Source of the DNA: Actinomycetes bacterium
GTDB lineage: Bacteria; Actinomycetota; Acidimicrobiia; Acidimicrobiales; Palsa-688
Direction: 5' to 3'
Assembly: GCA_021787365.1 (NCBI GenBank)
Contig: JAJYMB010000042.1
Coordinates: forward strand, 1 to 54,392
Length of the DNA: 54,392 nucleotides
Part shown: in pieces, positions 9,010 through 17,892 of the stretch
How the letters are laid out: the number at the start of each line of letters is the position of its first letter
Position numbering within the stretch: position 1 is the stretch's first letter
Notes under the pieces: model-generated
What the model was told of the DNA's origin: nothing
What the model saw: the letters and a program-made list of their open reading frames with translations, nothing else
Databases searched by the model: none
Position numbers and translations under genes: made by a program

Positions 9010-9417
9010 ATGGCGGGTTATGTGTATTGCCGCGCCTGCAGTCGGCGCACGGCTGGCCAGTTTTACGTATTCTTGTACATGGTGCCCGACCTCATGGAGC
9101 TGGACGAAACCACGGGCGTTTTGAGCGGCCCCTCGCCCAACCGGGCGCCCGCGGCGATCAGCCTGGAAAAGGCAGAATTCTGCCGCTCCCTGGTGCAGTT
9201 CCTCATCGATTTCATGTCCGTGGGCTCGAGCGTCTCTCCTCACTTGTCCGTGAAAGACCTCTCGCGGATGGGGCTCGAATTAGAGCTGAAGGGCGTGGCG
9301 CGGCCACCGGGGCGCCAGCCGACAGCCGCGCACCCAGTCGTGGCCCTCCCGACCGCGGCGGGCAGTTTCAGGGTGCCGCCCTTCGTCGCCGGCGGCCGCA
9401 TGCACCCCGCCGAGTAG
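9010..9417 (+). CDS. Hypothetical protein with an N-terminal CxxC
   Basis: 135 residues from ATG 9010; a TTG at 8980 in the same frame is possible. It begins MAGYVYCRACSRR, a CxxC pair, but no second pair follows, so a complete zinc ribbon is not supported. The middle (MELDETTGVLSGPSPNRAPAA, then a helical FCRSLVQFLIDFMSVGSSVSP) has ordinary soluble-protein composition. The frame is open on the opposite strand for only part of its length. I do not recognise the family. The coding call rests on composition, the divergent arrangement and the absence of a better frame. Confidence 0.5.
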   Translation: MAGYVYCRACSRRTAGQFYVFLYMVPDLMELDETTGVLSGPSPNRAPAAISLEKAEFCRSLVQFLIDFMSVGSSVSPHLSVKDLSRMGLELELKGVARPPGRQPTAAHPVVALPTAAGSFRVPPFVAGGRMHPAE

Positions 9418-9583
9418 TTAGCGGTCCCAAACGCCTGGCCGGGCGGGGCCAATCTGCTTCCCAGCTTGCTACTCGGCGCCTCTTGCCGGCGCCACTTGCC
9501 TCAGATGGCCAACCTCAACGACCGCAACCTGTCGCCGTGCCCGGGACGGTATGGTCGGGTGAAGGCGAGCCAAGGAGGCGGCG

Positions 9584-10732
9584 GTGAACACTCTGCGTAC
9601 AAGCCCATTGCTCAACGTGGCAGACTTCGGGGCGGCCGGCGACGGGACGACCGACGACACCGCGGCACTGTCGAAGGCGATCGAAGAGGCAGCACCGGGC
9701 CAGGCGCCGACTGGCAACACGGTCTTCCTGCCGGCAGGCCGCTACCGGCTGTCCTCCGGCCTCACGCTCCCGCCCGGGGTGGCACTGGTCGGCGCCGGCT
9801 GGAACACGCCCGGCTCCCAGGCCAACGTCTTTGCTGGCAGCTGGCTGCTGGCCCCCGCCGGCGCCAGCTGGAGCCCGGTCACCCTGGCCGGGGGTGGCGC
9901 CTCGGTGCGCAACCTGGGCTTCAACGTGCCCGACCAAGAGACGGGGGGACCGCCGGCGCCCGCCCAGCCCATGTTGCGGGTGACCGGCAACAATGCCCTG
10001 GTCGAGGACATCTTCCTCTACAACCCTTACATAGGCATCTACCTGGACGGGGGCGCACAGGCCACGCTGCGGCGGATCTTCGGCCAGCCGGTCGCCTACG
10101 GCATCCTGATCGACCGCTCGAGGGACAGCAACTACATCGAGACCGTGCACTTCTGGCCCTACTGGCAACCCCCCGGCAACAGGCCGGCCGCCGCCTGGCA
10201 GCTGGCCAATGGGACGGCGATCTGTCTCCTCCGCTCGGACAACCCTCACCTGTCCAACGTCTTCGCCTACAACTACAACAAGGGCCTGTCGCTCGGCAGC
10301 TCGGAAGCCGGCACCCCCCACAAGGTCCATCTGTTCAATGCCGACTTCGACGGGTGCGTGACCGGGGTGCACGTGGCTGCCCCCGGCCAGGCCGGGATGG
10401 CCGCGACCCTGCAGATGGCCAACGTGACCGTCCAGGCTCCCACCGGTGCCGGCGTCCCGGCCGGCCATGGCGTGTGGGTCGAGGCTGTGTCGGCTTACGC
10501 CATGCTCCAGGCTTCCAACCTGCGGGTCGCCGCCTCCGGGGGCAACGCCGTCCGCATCGACGCCGACGACGTCACCTTTTTCGGAGAGAACGTCTCGCTC
10601 GAAAACTGGCGAGGCCCCGAGGGCTTCCACATCTCCTCACCACGCAGCTTCGCCCACCTCGGCGTGGGGTTCAGAGCCGGCCCGGGGACGCCGTTCGCGC
10701 CCAAGTCGCAGTTCCGCCTGGCCCGGACCTAG
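9584..10732 (+). CDS. Right-handed beta-helix protein with pectate lyase 3-type N terminus
   Basis: 382 residues, GTG start 7 bp after a strong AAGGAGG ribosome site. The N terminus NVADFGAAGDGTTDDTAALSKAI is split-matched to the Pectate_lyase_3 signature (V-x-D-F-G-A-x-G-D-G-x-x-D-D-T), followed by a PAGRYRLSSGLTLPPG strand. The rest alternates short hydrophobic strands and Asn/Gly turns, as in a beta-helix. This fold occurs in polysaccharide lyases, GH28 and GH55 enzymes and phage tailspikes. No signal peptide is visible, which is odd for a polysaccharide-degrading enzyme, and no catalytic residues can be fixed. Convergent with the acyltransferase gene. Confidence 0.8.
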   Translation: MNTLRTSPLLNVADFGAAGDGTTDDTAALSKAIEEAAPGQAPTGNTVFLPAGRYRLSSGLTLPPGVALVGAGWNTPGSQANVFAGSWLLAPAGASWSPVTLAGGGASVRNLGFNVPDQETGGPPAPAQPMLRVTGNNALVEDIFLYNPYIGIYLDGGAQATLRRIFGQPVAYGILIDRSRDSNYIETVHFWPYWQPPGNRPAAAWQLANGTAICLLRSDNPHLSNVFAYNYNKGLSLGSSEAGTPHKVHLFNADFDGCVTGVHVAAPGQAGMAATLQMANVTVQAPTGAGVPAGHGVWVEAVSAYAMLQASNLRVAASGGNAVRIDADDVTFFGENVSLENWRGPEGFHISSPRSFAHLGVGFRAGPGTPFAPKSQFRLART

Positions 10733-10756
10733 GGGCGGCGCCGTCGGCTGCTGGCC

Positions 10757-13636
10757 CTAATACTTGAAGTTGGGCAGGTGCCAGCGTGGCGTGCCGTCGA
10801 TCACGCAAGAGCCGGCCCGTCGCCCGTCGGGCCGGCCGGCGGGGAAGGCCGTGGCCAGGGCATCGGCGATGGCGGCGGCCCGCTTGGCCGAGCCCTGGGA
10901 GCTGTAGTGGATGCCGTCGGAGATAAACCACGAGCGCTGTGCCGTGGCCGCCCAGTTGAACACCGCCATGTCCGGGTAGTGCGGGCACGCCGCCACCAGT
11001 GCCTGGTCCCAGCGGCGCATGTTGGCCTCCGCATAAGGGCCGCTCGACACCAGGGTCACAGCGTTGACCCAGAGGACGGGTTGGTCCCCGATCAGCGACA
11101 TCATCTCTTTCACCCGCTGGGCCATCCCGACGTTCGACCCGACGTAGACGTCGGCGGCGTCGTTTGTCCCCAAGGCGAGCACCCAGCAGCCCCTGTAGCC
11201 CTGCTGGACGAGTGCCTTGGCCATCTGGAAGGCGTTGTCGGTGCCAGGGAGGGTCTCGACGATGGAAGTCCCGCCCTCGATCCGCATGATGGACTGGTCG
11301 ACGCCGACCCTCGCGTACTGGGCCCCGAGCCGCTGTGCCGCGTCGGGGAGGTAGCTGGTCGAGATGAGGCTTGCCGACGTGGAGTCACCGATGTCGACCA
11401 CCTGCTTACAGGCCGTACGAAGTTCGAAGGGCGCGGCCTTGGCCACCGGGGCGCCGCCCTGGTGTGCTTGGCCGCCGGCAGTCGTAGCGCTGGTTTGGTG
11501 GCCGGCTGCGCCCCGGCCGGACGCCGGGACGCCGCGGCCCGAGCCGTGGCCGCCCGAGAGCGCCCCGCCGGCGACGCTCGTGTGGCCGGCAGGCCTCGTC
11601 GTGGTGGCAGGCCTCGTCGTGGTGGCAGGCCTCGTCGTGGTGGCAGGCCTCGTGGTGGTGGCAGGCCTCGTCGTGGTGGCAGGCCGGCTCCCGCCACCCG
11701 CCTGGGCACGACTAGTCGCCCCGCTGCTCGTTCTCACCCGGCTCCCGGCACCAGCTTGTGTAGTGCTCACGCTGGCGAGGGTGCTCGTGGGGACGCTCGC
11801 CGGAAGAGGGACGCTCCCCGCCCCGCCGGCCAGGCTGCCCGGCACGAGGCCGCCAGTCCGAAGGGCCGGCATCACGCCGGCCAAGGACAGTGCAGCCAGG
11901 GTGACCGCAGCTGGCGTACCGGCAGCCAAGAGCCAGCGCCGAGGGCGCGAGACGGCCCAGCCGGCCCAGCGCCGAGGGGACAAGCGCAGTTCGCGCCAGA
12001 GGCGGCCGAGGGCGCCGTGGCGGACCGGTGACTCGACAAAGCGCCAGGAAAGCTCGGCCAAGCCCAGCGTCGCCCCGACCTGCAGCCCAGCCCGGAACCA
12101 GCTGAAGCCACCCGTGACCGTGGGTGTCGTGAGCACGATCAGCGGGTAGTGCCAGAGGTAGGCGCCGTAGGAACGCACGCCGAGCCACCGGAGCGGCCGC
12201 ACGCCGAGCGCCCGCCCAAAGCGGCTGGCGGGGTGGGCCGCTGAGGCCACTATCGCGGCCGTGGCCAGTGACAAGATCAGCATCCCACCCCGGTAGAGGA
12301 ACGCCGAGTACTGACCGACGGAGCAGACGAGCACCGCAGCCACAACCAGGCCGGCGAGCCCGAGCCCGTCCAGGGCACGGCGGGCGCCAGCGCTCACGTG
12401 CGGCTGCAGGCCCTTGCTCGGCCAGACCATCGCCAGGGCCGCCCCGATCAGGAGGGCGAACGCCCGGGTGTCCGTGCCGTCGTAGATGCGGGAGGGGTCG
12501 AAGCTCGGGTGGTAGAGGACCGCCATCTCGACCGCCGAGACGGCCGCGAGGACCAAGGAGACGGCGGCCAGAGGCCAAAGGTGCCAGCGTGTGGTGCGCC
12601 CGGTCGTGGTGCGCCCGGTCGTGGTGCGCCCGGTCGTGGTGCGCCCGGTCGTGGTGCGCCCGGTCGTGCCCCGGGCCCCAGGCTGGACCCCCGCAAGTTG
12701 GGGCCCCGGAGACTGGGCCCTCATATATTGGCCCCCCAAAGGCCGGTCAGTAAGAAATTGGTCCCCCAAGGATGGGGCCGCCGGCGCCCGGGCCACGAGC
12801 GCTGTGCCGCGGGCGGTGCGGCCAGAGAGGAGGTTGCCGAGCGCCAGTAGGTCTGCTCCACCGAAGGCTCTCTCCGAAACCTGAGGCGAGGGAGGCGGGG
12901 CGGTCTCAGTGCTCGTCAGGTCCACGGGGGCCATGGAGCGCACGAGGAACCGGCGCGAACGCGGCGCCGGCCCGAGCAGCCTGAGCCCAGCACCGCCGGC
13001 GTCGCCGGCGTCGCCGGCGTCGGCCGAGGCAAAAGCGAGCTCGAGTTCCTTCAGGTCCTCCTCGTCCAACTCGGGGGGGGAGCTGGCCAGGTCAAGTGTG
13101 GCTCGGCGCCGCTCGGAGCGCGCCCGGCGGTGGCCCACCCAGATGAGGCCGACCCACAAGAGCCACGGCCACACCAAGTAGAACTGCTCCTCGATGGCGA
13201 GCGACCACAAGTGCCCGAGGGGGGAAGGCGCACCGAAGCGAGCGAAGTAGGACACGTGCGCCAGCGCCGACCACCAGTTGCTCACGTACAACCCCGCCGC
13301 CAGCACTTCGCCCCGAAGCTCGCCCAGGCGCGATGGCTGGGCCACCGCCGCCCAGGTGGTCACGACGGCCAGCATCACGAAGAGCGCGGGCAGCAACCGC
13401 CTTGCCCGTCTCGCCCAAAAAGACCTGAGCTGCAGGCTGCCCGAAGACTCCCACACCGACAGCAAGAGGTCGGTGATGAGGTAACCGCTCAAAGTGAAGA
13501 ACACACCGACGCCGAGCAGGCCACCGGGGAGCCACGGCACGCCGAGGTGGTACCCGATCACGGCGGCGACCGCGAGCGCGCGGACCCCGTCGAGGCCCGG
13601 CATATAGCGCTGGGCGCGACCGAGTGGCTGAGGCAC
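10757..13636 (-). CDS. Acyltransferase 3 (OafA/YrhL-like) fused to SGNH domain, repeat-bearing
   Basis: 959-residue membrane protein predicted to O-acylate a cell-surface glycan. Residues 1 to about 560 form the multi-spanning acyltransferase: GLDGVRALAVAAVIGYHLG with the conserved His, GVFFTLSGYLIT, then AIEEQFYLVWPWLLW, and WHYPLIV near the end of the module. The extracellular SGNH domain (about 720-959) has VDIGDST (nucleophile Ser) and SDGIHYSSQG (catalytic Asp and His). Two features are unusual. A loop of about 180 residues between transmembrane segments contains five perfect 15-bp units coding TGRTT. The membrane-to-SGNH linker contains five 18-bp units coding RPATTT. GTG start; ATG at codon 12 is an alternative. 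Confidence 0.9.
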   Translation of the reverse strand: MPQPLGRAQRYMPGLDGVRALAVAAVIGYHLGVPWLPGGLLGVGVFFTLSGYLITDLLLSVWESSGSLQLRSFWARRARRLLPALFVMLAVVTTWAAVAQPSRLGELRGEVLAAGLYVSNWWSALAHVSYFARFGAPSPLGHLWSLAIEEQFYLVWPWLLWVGLIWVGHRRARSERRRATLDLASSPPELDEEDLKELELAFASADAGDAGDAGGAGLRLLGPAPRSRRFLVRSMAPVDLTSTETAPPPSPQVSERAFGGADLLALGNLLSGRTARGTALVARAPAAPSLGDQFLTDRPLGGQYMRAQSPGPQLAGVQPGARGTTGRTTTGRTTTGRTTTGRTTTGRTTRWHLWPLAAVSLVLAAVSAVEMAVLYHPSFDPSRIYDGTDTRAFALLIGAALAMVWPSKGLQPHVSAGARRALDGLGLAGLVVAAVLVCSVGQYSAFLYRGGMLILSLATAAIVASAAHPASRFGRALGVRPLRWLGVRSYGAYLWHYPLIVLTTPTVTGGFSWFRAGLQVGATLGLAELSWRFVESPVRHGALGRLWRELRLSPRRWAGWAVSRPRRWLLAAGTPAAVTLAALSLAGVMPALRTGGLVPGSLAGGAGSVPLPASVPTSTLASVSTTQAGAGSRVRTSSGATSRAQAGGGSRPATTTRPATTTRPATTTRPATTTRPATTTRPAGHTSVAGGALSGGHGSGRGVPASGRGAAGHQTSATTAGGQAHQGGAPVAKAAPFELRTACKQVVDIGDSTSASLISTSYLPDAAQRLGAQYARVGVDQSIMRIEGGTSIVETLPGTDNAFQMAKALVQQGYRGCWVLALGTNDAADVYVGSNVGMAQRVKEMMSLIGDQPVLWVNAVTLVSSGPYAEANMRRWDQALVAACPHYPDMAVFNWAATAQRSWFISDGIHYSSQGSAKRAAAIADALATAFPAGRPDGRRAGSCVIDGTPRWHLPNFKY
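11591..11680. repeat. 18-bp x5 coding repeat (RPATTT linker)
   Basis: Five head-to-tail units of aggcctcgtcgtggtggc; the fourth carries one substitution. In the gene on the minus strand they encode a Thr/Pro/Ala/Arg linker between the last membrane segment and the SGNH domain. The period is a multiple of three, so copy changes alter linker length without breaking the frame. Confidence 0.93.
12591..12665. repeat. 15-bp x5 perfect coding repeat (TGRTT loop)
   Basis: Five identical units of gtggtgcgcccggtc. They encode Thr-Gly-Arg-Thr-Thr repeats in the large inter-membrane loop of the acyltransferase. Perfect identity at synonymous positions indicates recent expansion by slippage or unequal crossing-over. 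Confidence 0.95.
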
Positions 13637-13844
13637 GAACTGCGAGCCCTACGGCGTTAGGAAGTACTGAGCAGCCGCTGCCACGAACGGCCGCCTTCGG
13701 GACAATCGGACCATGGCGCCGCCCCCGGGGAACTTCGCCAGGTTTCCATGACAAAAGACCGAGACAATACCACTTGCCACGCTGACTTGAACGCCGCTGG
13801 GCGCCGAGCGGTTCCCAGGCCGCCGGCGCCCCTCGCCTTGGGCG

Positions 13845-14042
13845 TCACGCGCCCGAGGACGTCATGTGCTGCACGACTGCGTCGGGCCCGGGGAAATAGA
13901 GGCCTTCGTGGCCATCCGACCAGCGCACCAGGTACGGGGGCGCGCCATCCGGCCCCCTCACCTCCATGACTTCCCCGCTACGCCCGCCCTCGCCAACCTT
14001 TTCTCCTGGCACTTCGATGTGGTCACCTACTGATGCCTTCAT
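13845..14042 (-). CDS. DUF1918 domain-containing protein
   Basis: 65 residues, the normal size of this actinobacterial family. It begins MKASVGDHIEVPGEKVG and ends with YLVRWSDGHEGLYFPGPDA, the small SH3-like barrel typical of DUF1918. ATG at 14042 is preceded by a very strong ribosome site (aaaggagg) 7 bases upstream. Divergent from the MFS exporter. The biochemical role of the family is not known; a small nucleic-acid or ligand-binding barrel would be a guess. Confidence 0.9.
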   Translation of the reverse strand: MKASVGDHIEVPGEKVGEGGRSGEVMEVRGPDGAPPYLVRWSDGHEGLYFPGPDAVVQHMTSSGA

Positions 14043-14154
14043 TGTCGTGCCTCCTTTCGACTTTTTTCCGAAGGCGGCCCCTCCTGCCCACGGTTCACTT
14101 TACAACGCCGGGGAACTGGTAGAACTGACTTGTCTCCGAAAGGGTAACCACGGG

Positions 14155-15726
14155 TTGGACACGCCACCAGCAAGCGGAGGGGCCAGGGGGCTAGACGACC
14201 GCATCGCGCTCGCGGCCGTGTGCGCGGTGCTCTTCCTCACGTTCTTGGACACCACCATCGTCAGCGTGGCCCTCGCCGACGTGCAGACCCGCCTCCATGC
14301 CGGCGTGACCCAGCTCCAGTGGACCGTCAACGGGTACGCCCTCACGTTTGCCGCTCTCATGATGCTGGCCGGCACGCTCTCGGACCGTTTCGGTCGCAAG
14401 CGCCTCATGCTCGGCGGGTTGGTCGTGTTCGCGGCGGGCTCGCTTCTCGGGGCCCTCGCCCCGAACCCCGACGTCCTCGTGGCCGCTCGAGTAGTGATGG
14501 GCGTCGGGGCGGCTGCCTCGGAGCCCGGCACGCTGTCGGTGATCCGCCACCTCTACCCCGACCCCGAGGAGCGGGCACGGGCGCTCGGCGCCTGGACCGC
14601 CGTCTCGGGGCTGGCGCTCGCCCTCGGCCCCGTGATCGGGGGGGCGCTCGTCGGGATCGGGACCTGGCGGGCGGTGTTCTGGTTCAATGTGGGGGCCGCG
14701 GGCGCCATCATCGTCCTCGCGGCGCTCTCCGTGCCCGAGAGCGCCGACCCGCTCGCTGCCCGCCTCGACGTCGGTGGGTTCCTGACCGGGGCGGTCGGCA
14801 TCGCCGCTCTCGCGTTCGCCGTCATCCAGGGCGAGATCGACGGGTACAAAGCGCCTGTCGTGATCGTGCTGTTCGTGGTCGGGGTGCTCGCCCTCGTGGG
14901 CTTCACGAGCGTCGAGCACGCGAGCCGGGCACCGGTGCTCGACCTCAGCTACTTCCGCGACGAGGCGTTCTCGGCTTCGCTCGCCGTTGTGTTCGTGCTT
15001 TTCTTCGGGATATTTTCGATATTTTTCTTCACCGCGCTGTACCTGGCGGAGGTGGTCGGGTACTCTCCGTACCGGACGGCCTTGGAGTTCTTGCCCATGA
15101 CGGGGGCGATGATCGCCGCGGCCGGCCTCGCGGGCCGGCGCGTCGCCCTACAGGGGCCGCGCCTGCCGATGGCAGGGGGCTGCGTCCTCGCCGGTACCGG
15201 CATCTTGCTTTCCGAAGTGCTCCTTTCGTCGACCACGCCCTCGCTCTGGTTGATGGCGACCCTGGCCCTGGCCGGCTTCGGTTTCGGCACGAGCGTCGTC
15301 CCGGTCACGACCGTGGCACTGGCGCGGGTGCCCCCGGAGCGCTCGGGCATGGCCGCGTCGGCCACCAACACGAGCCGCGAGCTCGGTGCCGTCTTCGGGA
15401 CGGCCGTGCTCGGCGCTTTGGTGAACGCTCACTTGACCCACGACCTCACGCACCGGCTCAAGCTGTTGAAAATCCCGCCCAACTTCATCGCGATCGTGAT
15501 CCACGCCATCGAAACCGGGGTCGTACCGCCTGGGAAAACGGGCGGCAGCTCCATAGAGGACAAGGTGATCCACGCCGCCTACTCGGCCTTCCGTGACGGC
15601 TTGGAGGTCGCCCTGCTCGCCTCGGGGGCAGCCTTGATCGCCGTGGCCGTCGTCGCCGCCGCATCGCTCCGGGGCAGCACCGGCGACCCAACCGAGCCAC
15701 CCCCGGGGGGGCCGGAAGCAGGATAA
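14155..15726 (+). CDS. MFS drug exporter, DHA2 (EmrB/QacA) family
   Basis: About 523 residues from a TTG at 14155, preceded by gaaaggg. The frame is open back to 13966, but that part runs antisense through the DUF1918 gene and lacks family similarity. The start remains uncertain. Hydrophobic segments number about 14, as in DHA2 proton-driven exporters. Signature motifs are LDTTIVSVALADVQ in the first segment, the loop LSDRFGRKRLML (motif A), and PGTLSVIRHLYP with GPVIGGALVGIG (motif C region). An extracytoplasmic loop precedes the last segment. It is expected to export amphipathic compounds; the substrate is unknown. The divergent DUF1918 gene is not a recognisable regulator. Confidence 0.9.
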   Translation: MDTPPASGGARGLDDRIALAAVCAVLFLTFLDTTIVSVALADVQTRLHAGVTQLQWTVNGYALTFAALMMLAGTLSDRFGRKRLMLGGLVVFAAGSLLGALAPNPDVLVAARVVMGVGAAASEPGTLSVIRHLYPDPEERARALGAWTAVSGLALALGPVIGGALVGIGTWRAVFWFNVGAAGAIIVLAALSVPESADPLAARLDVGGFLTGAVGIAALAFAVIQGEIDGYKAPVVIVLFVVGVLALVGFTSVEHASRAPVLDLSYFRDEAFSASLAVVFVLFFGIFSIFFFTALYLAEVVGYSPYRTALEFLPMTGAMIAAAGLAGRRVALQGPRLPMAGGCVLAGTGILLSEVLLSSTTPSLWLMATLALAGFGFGTSVVPVTTVALARVPPERSGMAASATNTSRELGAVFGTAVLGALVNAHLTHDLTHRLKLLKIPPNFIAIVIHAIETGVVPPGKTGGSSIEDKVIHAAYSAFRDGLEVALLASGAALIAVAVVAAASLRGSTGDPTEPPPGGPEAG

Positions 15727-15780
15727 CTGCTGGCCAGTGGTAAATTGGCTCAGAAGCAGCTAGTTTCGAGAGGTGACGAC

Positions 15781-16287
15781 ATGGATGGTCATGTGACTCC
15801 GGCACGGCGCTCGTACCGGGCAGTCGTGGCGGCGCTGGCGGTGGCAGTCTTGTCGTTGGGAGGGGCAGTGCCGGCGTCGGCGAGCACAAGGCACGCCGCG
15901 AAGCACGTTTCGCAGTCAGGTGGCTCGGCCAAGGCCAAGATCATCACCAACTGGGAAGAGTTCTTCTCGGGCAAGACACCGGCGAAGCGCAAGATCGCGC
16001 TCGTCCAGGACGGTAAGGACTTCGCCAAGGTTATCAAGGGCCAGGCGTCGGGCGGGATGGCCAAGAGCGCCACGGCCAAGGTGTTGAGCGTGAAGGTGGC
16101 GGGCAAAACGGCCGTTGTGACCTACACGATCTACCTGGCGGGCCAGGCGGCCCTGAAAAAGCAAAAGGGTGAGGCCCTGCTCGAGGGCGGGACCTGGAAG
16201 GTGGGCGGGAAGAGCTTCTGCGCCCTTCTCTCGCTGGAGGGGACCGCGCCGAAGATCTGCGCGACGTTCACCAAGCCCAAGAAGTAG
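15781..16287 (+). CDS. Secreted MTB12-like small protein
   Basis: 168 residues from ATG 15781, with ribosome site gagaggtg. Residues 1-45 form a signal peptide: basic RRSYR, the hydrophobic VVAALAVAVLSLGGAV and the cleavage region PASASTRHA. The mature part (WEEFFSGKTPAKRKIALVQD, then GKTAVVTYTIYLAGQ and GGTWKVGGKSFCALLSLEG) resembles the NTF2-like C-terminal domain of mycobacterial low-molecular-weight antigen MTB12. A single Cys lies in the terminal strand. The similarity is from memory of the family pattern; function there is also unknown. The stop codon lies in the first copy of a 17-bp tandem repeat. Confidence 0.78.
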   Translation: MDGHVTPARRSYRAVVAALAVAVLSLGGAVPASASTRHAAKHVSQSGGSAKAKIITNWEEFFSGKTPAKRKIALVQDGKDFAKVIKGQASGGMAKSATAKVLSVKVAGKTAVVTYTIYLAGQAALKKQKGEALLEGGTWKVGGKSFCALLSLEGTAPKICATFTKPKK

Positions 16288-16324
16288 CCGAGCCCAAGAA
16301 GTAGCCGAGCCCAAGAAGTAGCCG
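16274..16324. repeat. 17-bp x3 perfect tandem repeat over a stop codon
   Basis: Three exact copies of agcccaagaagtagccg. The first contains the last codons and the TAG of the secreted MTB12-like gene; the other two repeat that Pro-Lys-Lys-stop end in other frames. It lies just before the intergenic hairpin that ends the convergent pair. Confidence 0.95.
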
Positions 16325-16338
16325 AAGCGGGGCCTGCT

Positions 16339-16356
16339 ACCCGGTCTAGGCCGGGT
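16339..16356. terminator. Putative bidirectional hairpin between convergent genes
   Basis: ACCCGG, a 6-base loop, then CCGGGT: a perfect 6-bp stem between the convergent MTB12-like gene and the methyltransferase, overlapping the methyltransferase stop. There is no T-run on either side, so intrinsic termination is not certain. Confidence 0.4.
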
Positions 16357-17083
16357 GCTTCGTGCCGGTCGCGACCCCAGCTTCGGCCACCACGGGCACC
16401 ACAGAGACCTCACTGAAGCCGGCCCGGCGGAAGTAGGCCTCCCACGTCTGCATGTCGACAGGGCGTTCCTGGAGCCGCAGGCCGAAGCGCACGAGGTTTT
16501 TCGCGAGCCGCCACCAGCCTCCTGGCCCTCGCTTGGCCAGAACGGCGACCTTCGAGCCGACGATCTCCCAGTCCCGGGCGCTCTTGCCGCGGCCGAACAT
16601 CATGTCCCCGATGACGAGCCGCCCACCCGGGCGGAGCCAGCCCAGTGCCCTGCGCACCAAGAGCTCCTTGTCGGCGTCCCGGAGGTGGTGGAGCGCATAG
16701 TTGGAAACGACGAGATCGACGCTCTCGGGGTCGACGTCGAAGTGCTCCACCGGGCAGACCACGCAGTTGACCCCACGGAGGCCGGCCAGAGCCGCTTTCT
16801 CGCGCAACTGGCTCACCATGGCCTTGCTGATGTCCACGGCGGTCACCTCTACGCCCTGGCGGGCCAGGGGCAGGGCGAGGCTCCCCGTCCCGCAGCCGAG
16901 GTCGACCGCCTTGGTGCCTGGGCTGGCACCGGTCGCCTCCAGTACGGCGTTCACCACTCGCTCGAGCCCCGGAGAGGCCCCGTGGTCCCAAGAACCAGCC
17001 CGCCGGTCCCAGGTCCGCTGGAGGAAGTTGTACCGGACGCTGCTCTGGCGGGTGCTCGTTTCGAGTGGGGCGGCATTGCGCAT
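16346..17083 (-). CDS. Class I SAM-dependent methyltransferase
   Basis: 245 residues. Rossmann methyltransferase core: motif I AVDLGCGTGSLALPLA, the acidic end of strand 2 VTAVDISKAM, motif II/III DLVVSNYALHHL and LRPGGRLVIGDMM. The N-terminal YNFLQRTWDRRAGSWDHGASPGL is the lid helix seen in UbiE-like and other small-molecule methyltransferases. The C-terminal part has a region rich in Arg/Trp helices that may contact a membrane or lipid substrate. The acceptor cannot be assigned. It sits with a GNAT gene downstream of a shared minus-strand region. Confidence 0.88.
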   Translation of the reverse strand: MRNAAPLETSTRQSSVRYNFLQRTWDRRAGSWDHGASPGLERVVNAVLEATGASPGTKAVDLGCGTGSLALPLARQGVEVTAVDISKAMVSQLREKAALAGLRGVNCVVCPVEHFDVDPESVDLVVSNYALHHLRDADKELLVRRALGWLRPGGRLVIGDMMFGRGKSARDWEIVGSKVAVLAKRGPGGWWRLAKNLVRFGLRLQERPVDMQTWEAYFRRAGFSEVSVVPVVAEAGVATGTKHPA

Positions 17084-17126
17084 TGGTTGACACTCTCCCC
17101 GGTGCGGGCTTACGCCAACGTGAAGC

Positions 17127-17855
17127 TCATGTTCGTAGCGACCATTTGTACCGGACGAAGTGCTCCCCGCTCCGGCTCGTCACCTCCCCGTACGGTAGCC
17201 AGCCGAGGTGCAGGTAAAAGCCGCCGGATGCCAGTTCGGGGCGCGTGACCAGGACCACCTGTTCGATGCCAGCCGCTTCGGCCGCCCGCAACGCCTCGTG
17301 GACGAGCGCCTTGCCGACACCTGCCCCCCTGGCAGAAGGGGCGACCATGAGGTGGGTGATCTCTCCCTCTTTCCCCTCAGGTCCCTCCTCGGGTCCCTCC
17401 TCAGGTGCCGTGCCTCGGGTGGGGGCCGGCCGTCGAGCCATCACCCGCACCGCACCCCTCGCGTAACGAACGGCGCGTGTGACGAGCAGTTCCTTGGCAA
17501 AACGTGGGTGGGTCAGGGCATGCCCGAGAAGGCAGAGCGCGAGCCCGAAGCCGTGCCGGCGAGCCATGGAGCGGTAGTGCGCGGCCGGCTCCAGCGTCCC
17601 GAGCAAGACCCCCGCCAGCTCGCCACTGGCGTCCACAGCCGCCAGCGCCAGGCCAGCCGGGCTCTCGCACCAAGCGCGGTGGTACAGGCGGAGGAACCTC
17701 TCGCCTCCGCGCGCCAAGAACTCGGTGCCGAGGACCTCCAGGTGCAGGCGAGCACTTGCCCGGGTGCAGTTCCGAGAGAGCGGGCCGACCTCGAAGGAGG
17801 CCCCGACCGGTCCGGCCGCCTCCTCGCCCTCACTGCTCACGAACGCCGGTGCCAA
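17127..17855 (-). CDS. GNAT family N-acetyltransferase
   Basis: 242 residues from a TTG at 17855 that follows a gggagg ribosome site; a GTG at 17840 is possible. The acetyl-CoA site is EITHLMVAPSARGAGVGKAL, with the Q/R-x-x-G-x-G/A loop (R-G-A-G-V-G). VVLVTRPELASGGFYLHLGW is the terminal strand-helix region. A charged EEGPEEGPEGKEG insert between strands is a small in-frame repeat. The substrate is unknown. It lies 43 bp upstream of the methyltransferase, in the same direction, so the two may be co-transcribed. Confidence 0.87.
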   Translation of the reverse strand: MAPAFVSSEGEEAAGPVGASFEVGPLSRNCTRASARLHLEVLGTEFLARGGERFLRLYHRAWCESPAGLALAAVDASGELAGVLLGTLEPAAHYRSMARRHGFGLALCLLGHALTHPRFAKELLVTRAVRYARGAVRVMARRPAPTRGTAPEEGPEEGPEGKEGEITHLMVAPSARGAGVGKALVHEALRAAEAAGIEQVVLVTRPELASGGFYLHLGWLPYGEVTSRSGEHFVRYKWSLRT

Positions 17856-17892
17856 CCGCCCGCCTCCCGGTTAGGCTACGCTGCCTGCTCCG

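Noticed and set aside
13092..13754. Extra minus-strand frame overlapping the acyltransferase start
   Set aside because: Arg/Gly-rich shadow in another frame of a clearly conserved membrane domain.
13966..14154. N-terminal extension of the MFS exporter
   Set aside because: It is antisense to the DUF1918 gene, which has a strong ribosome site, and lacks membrane or family features.
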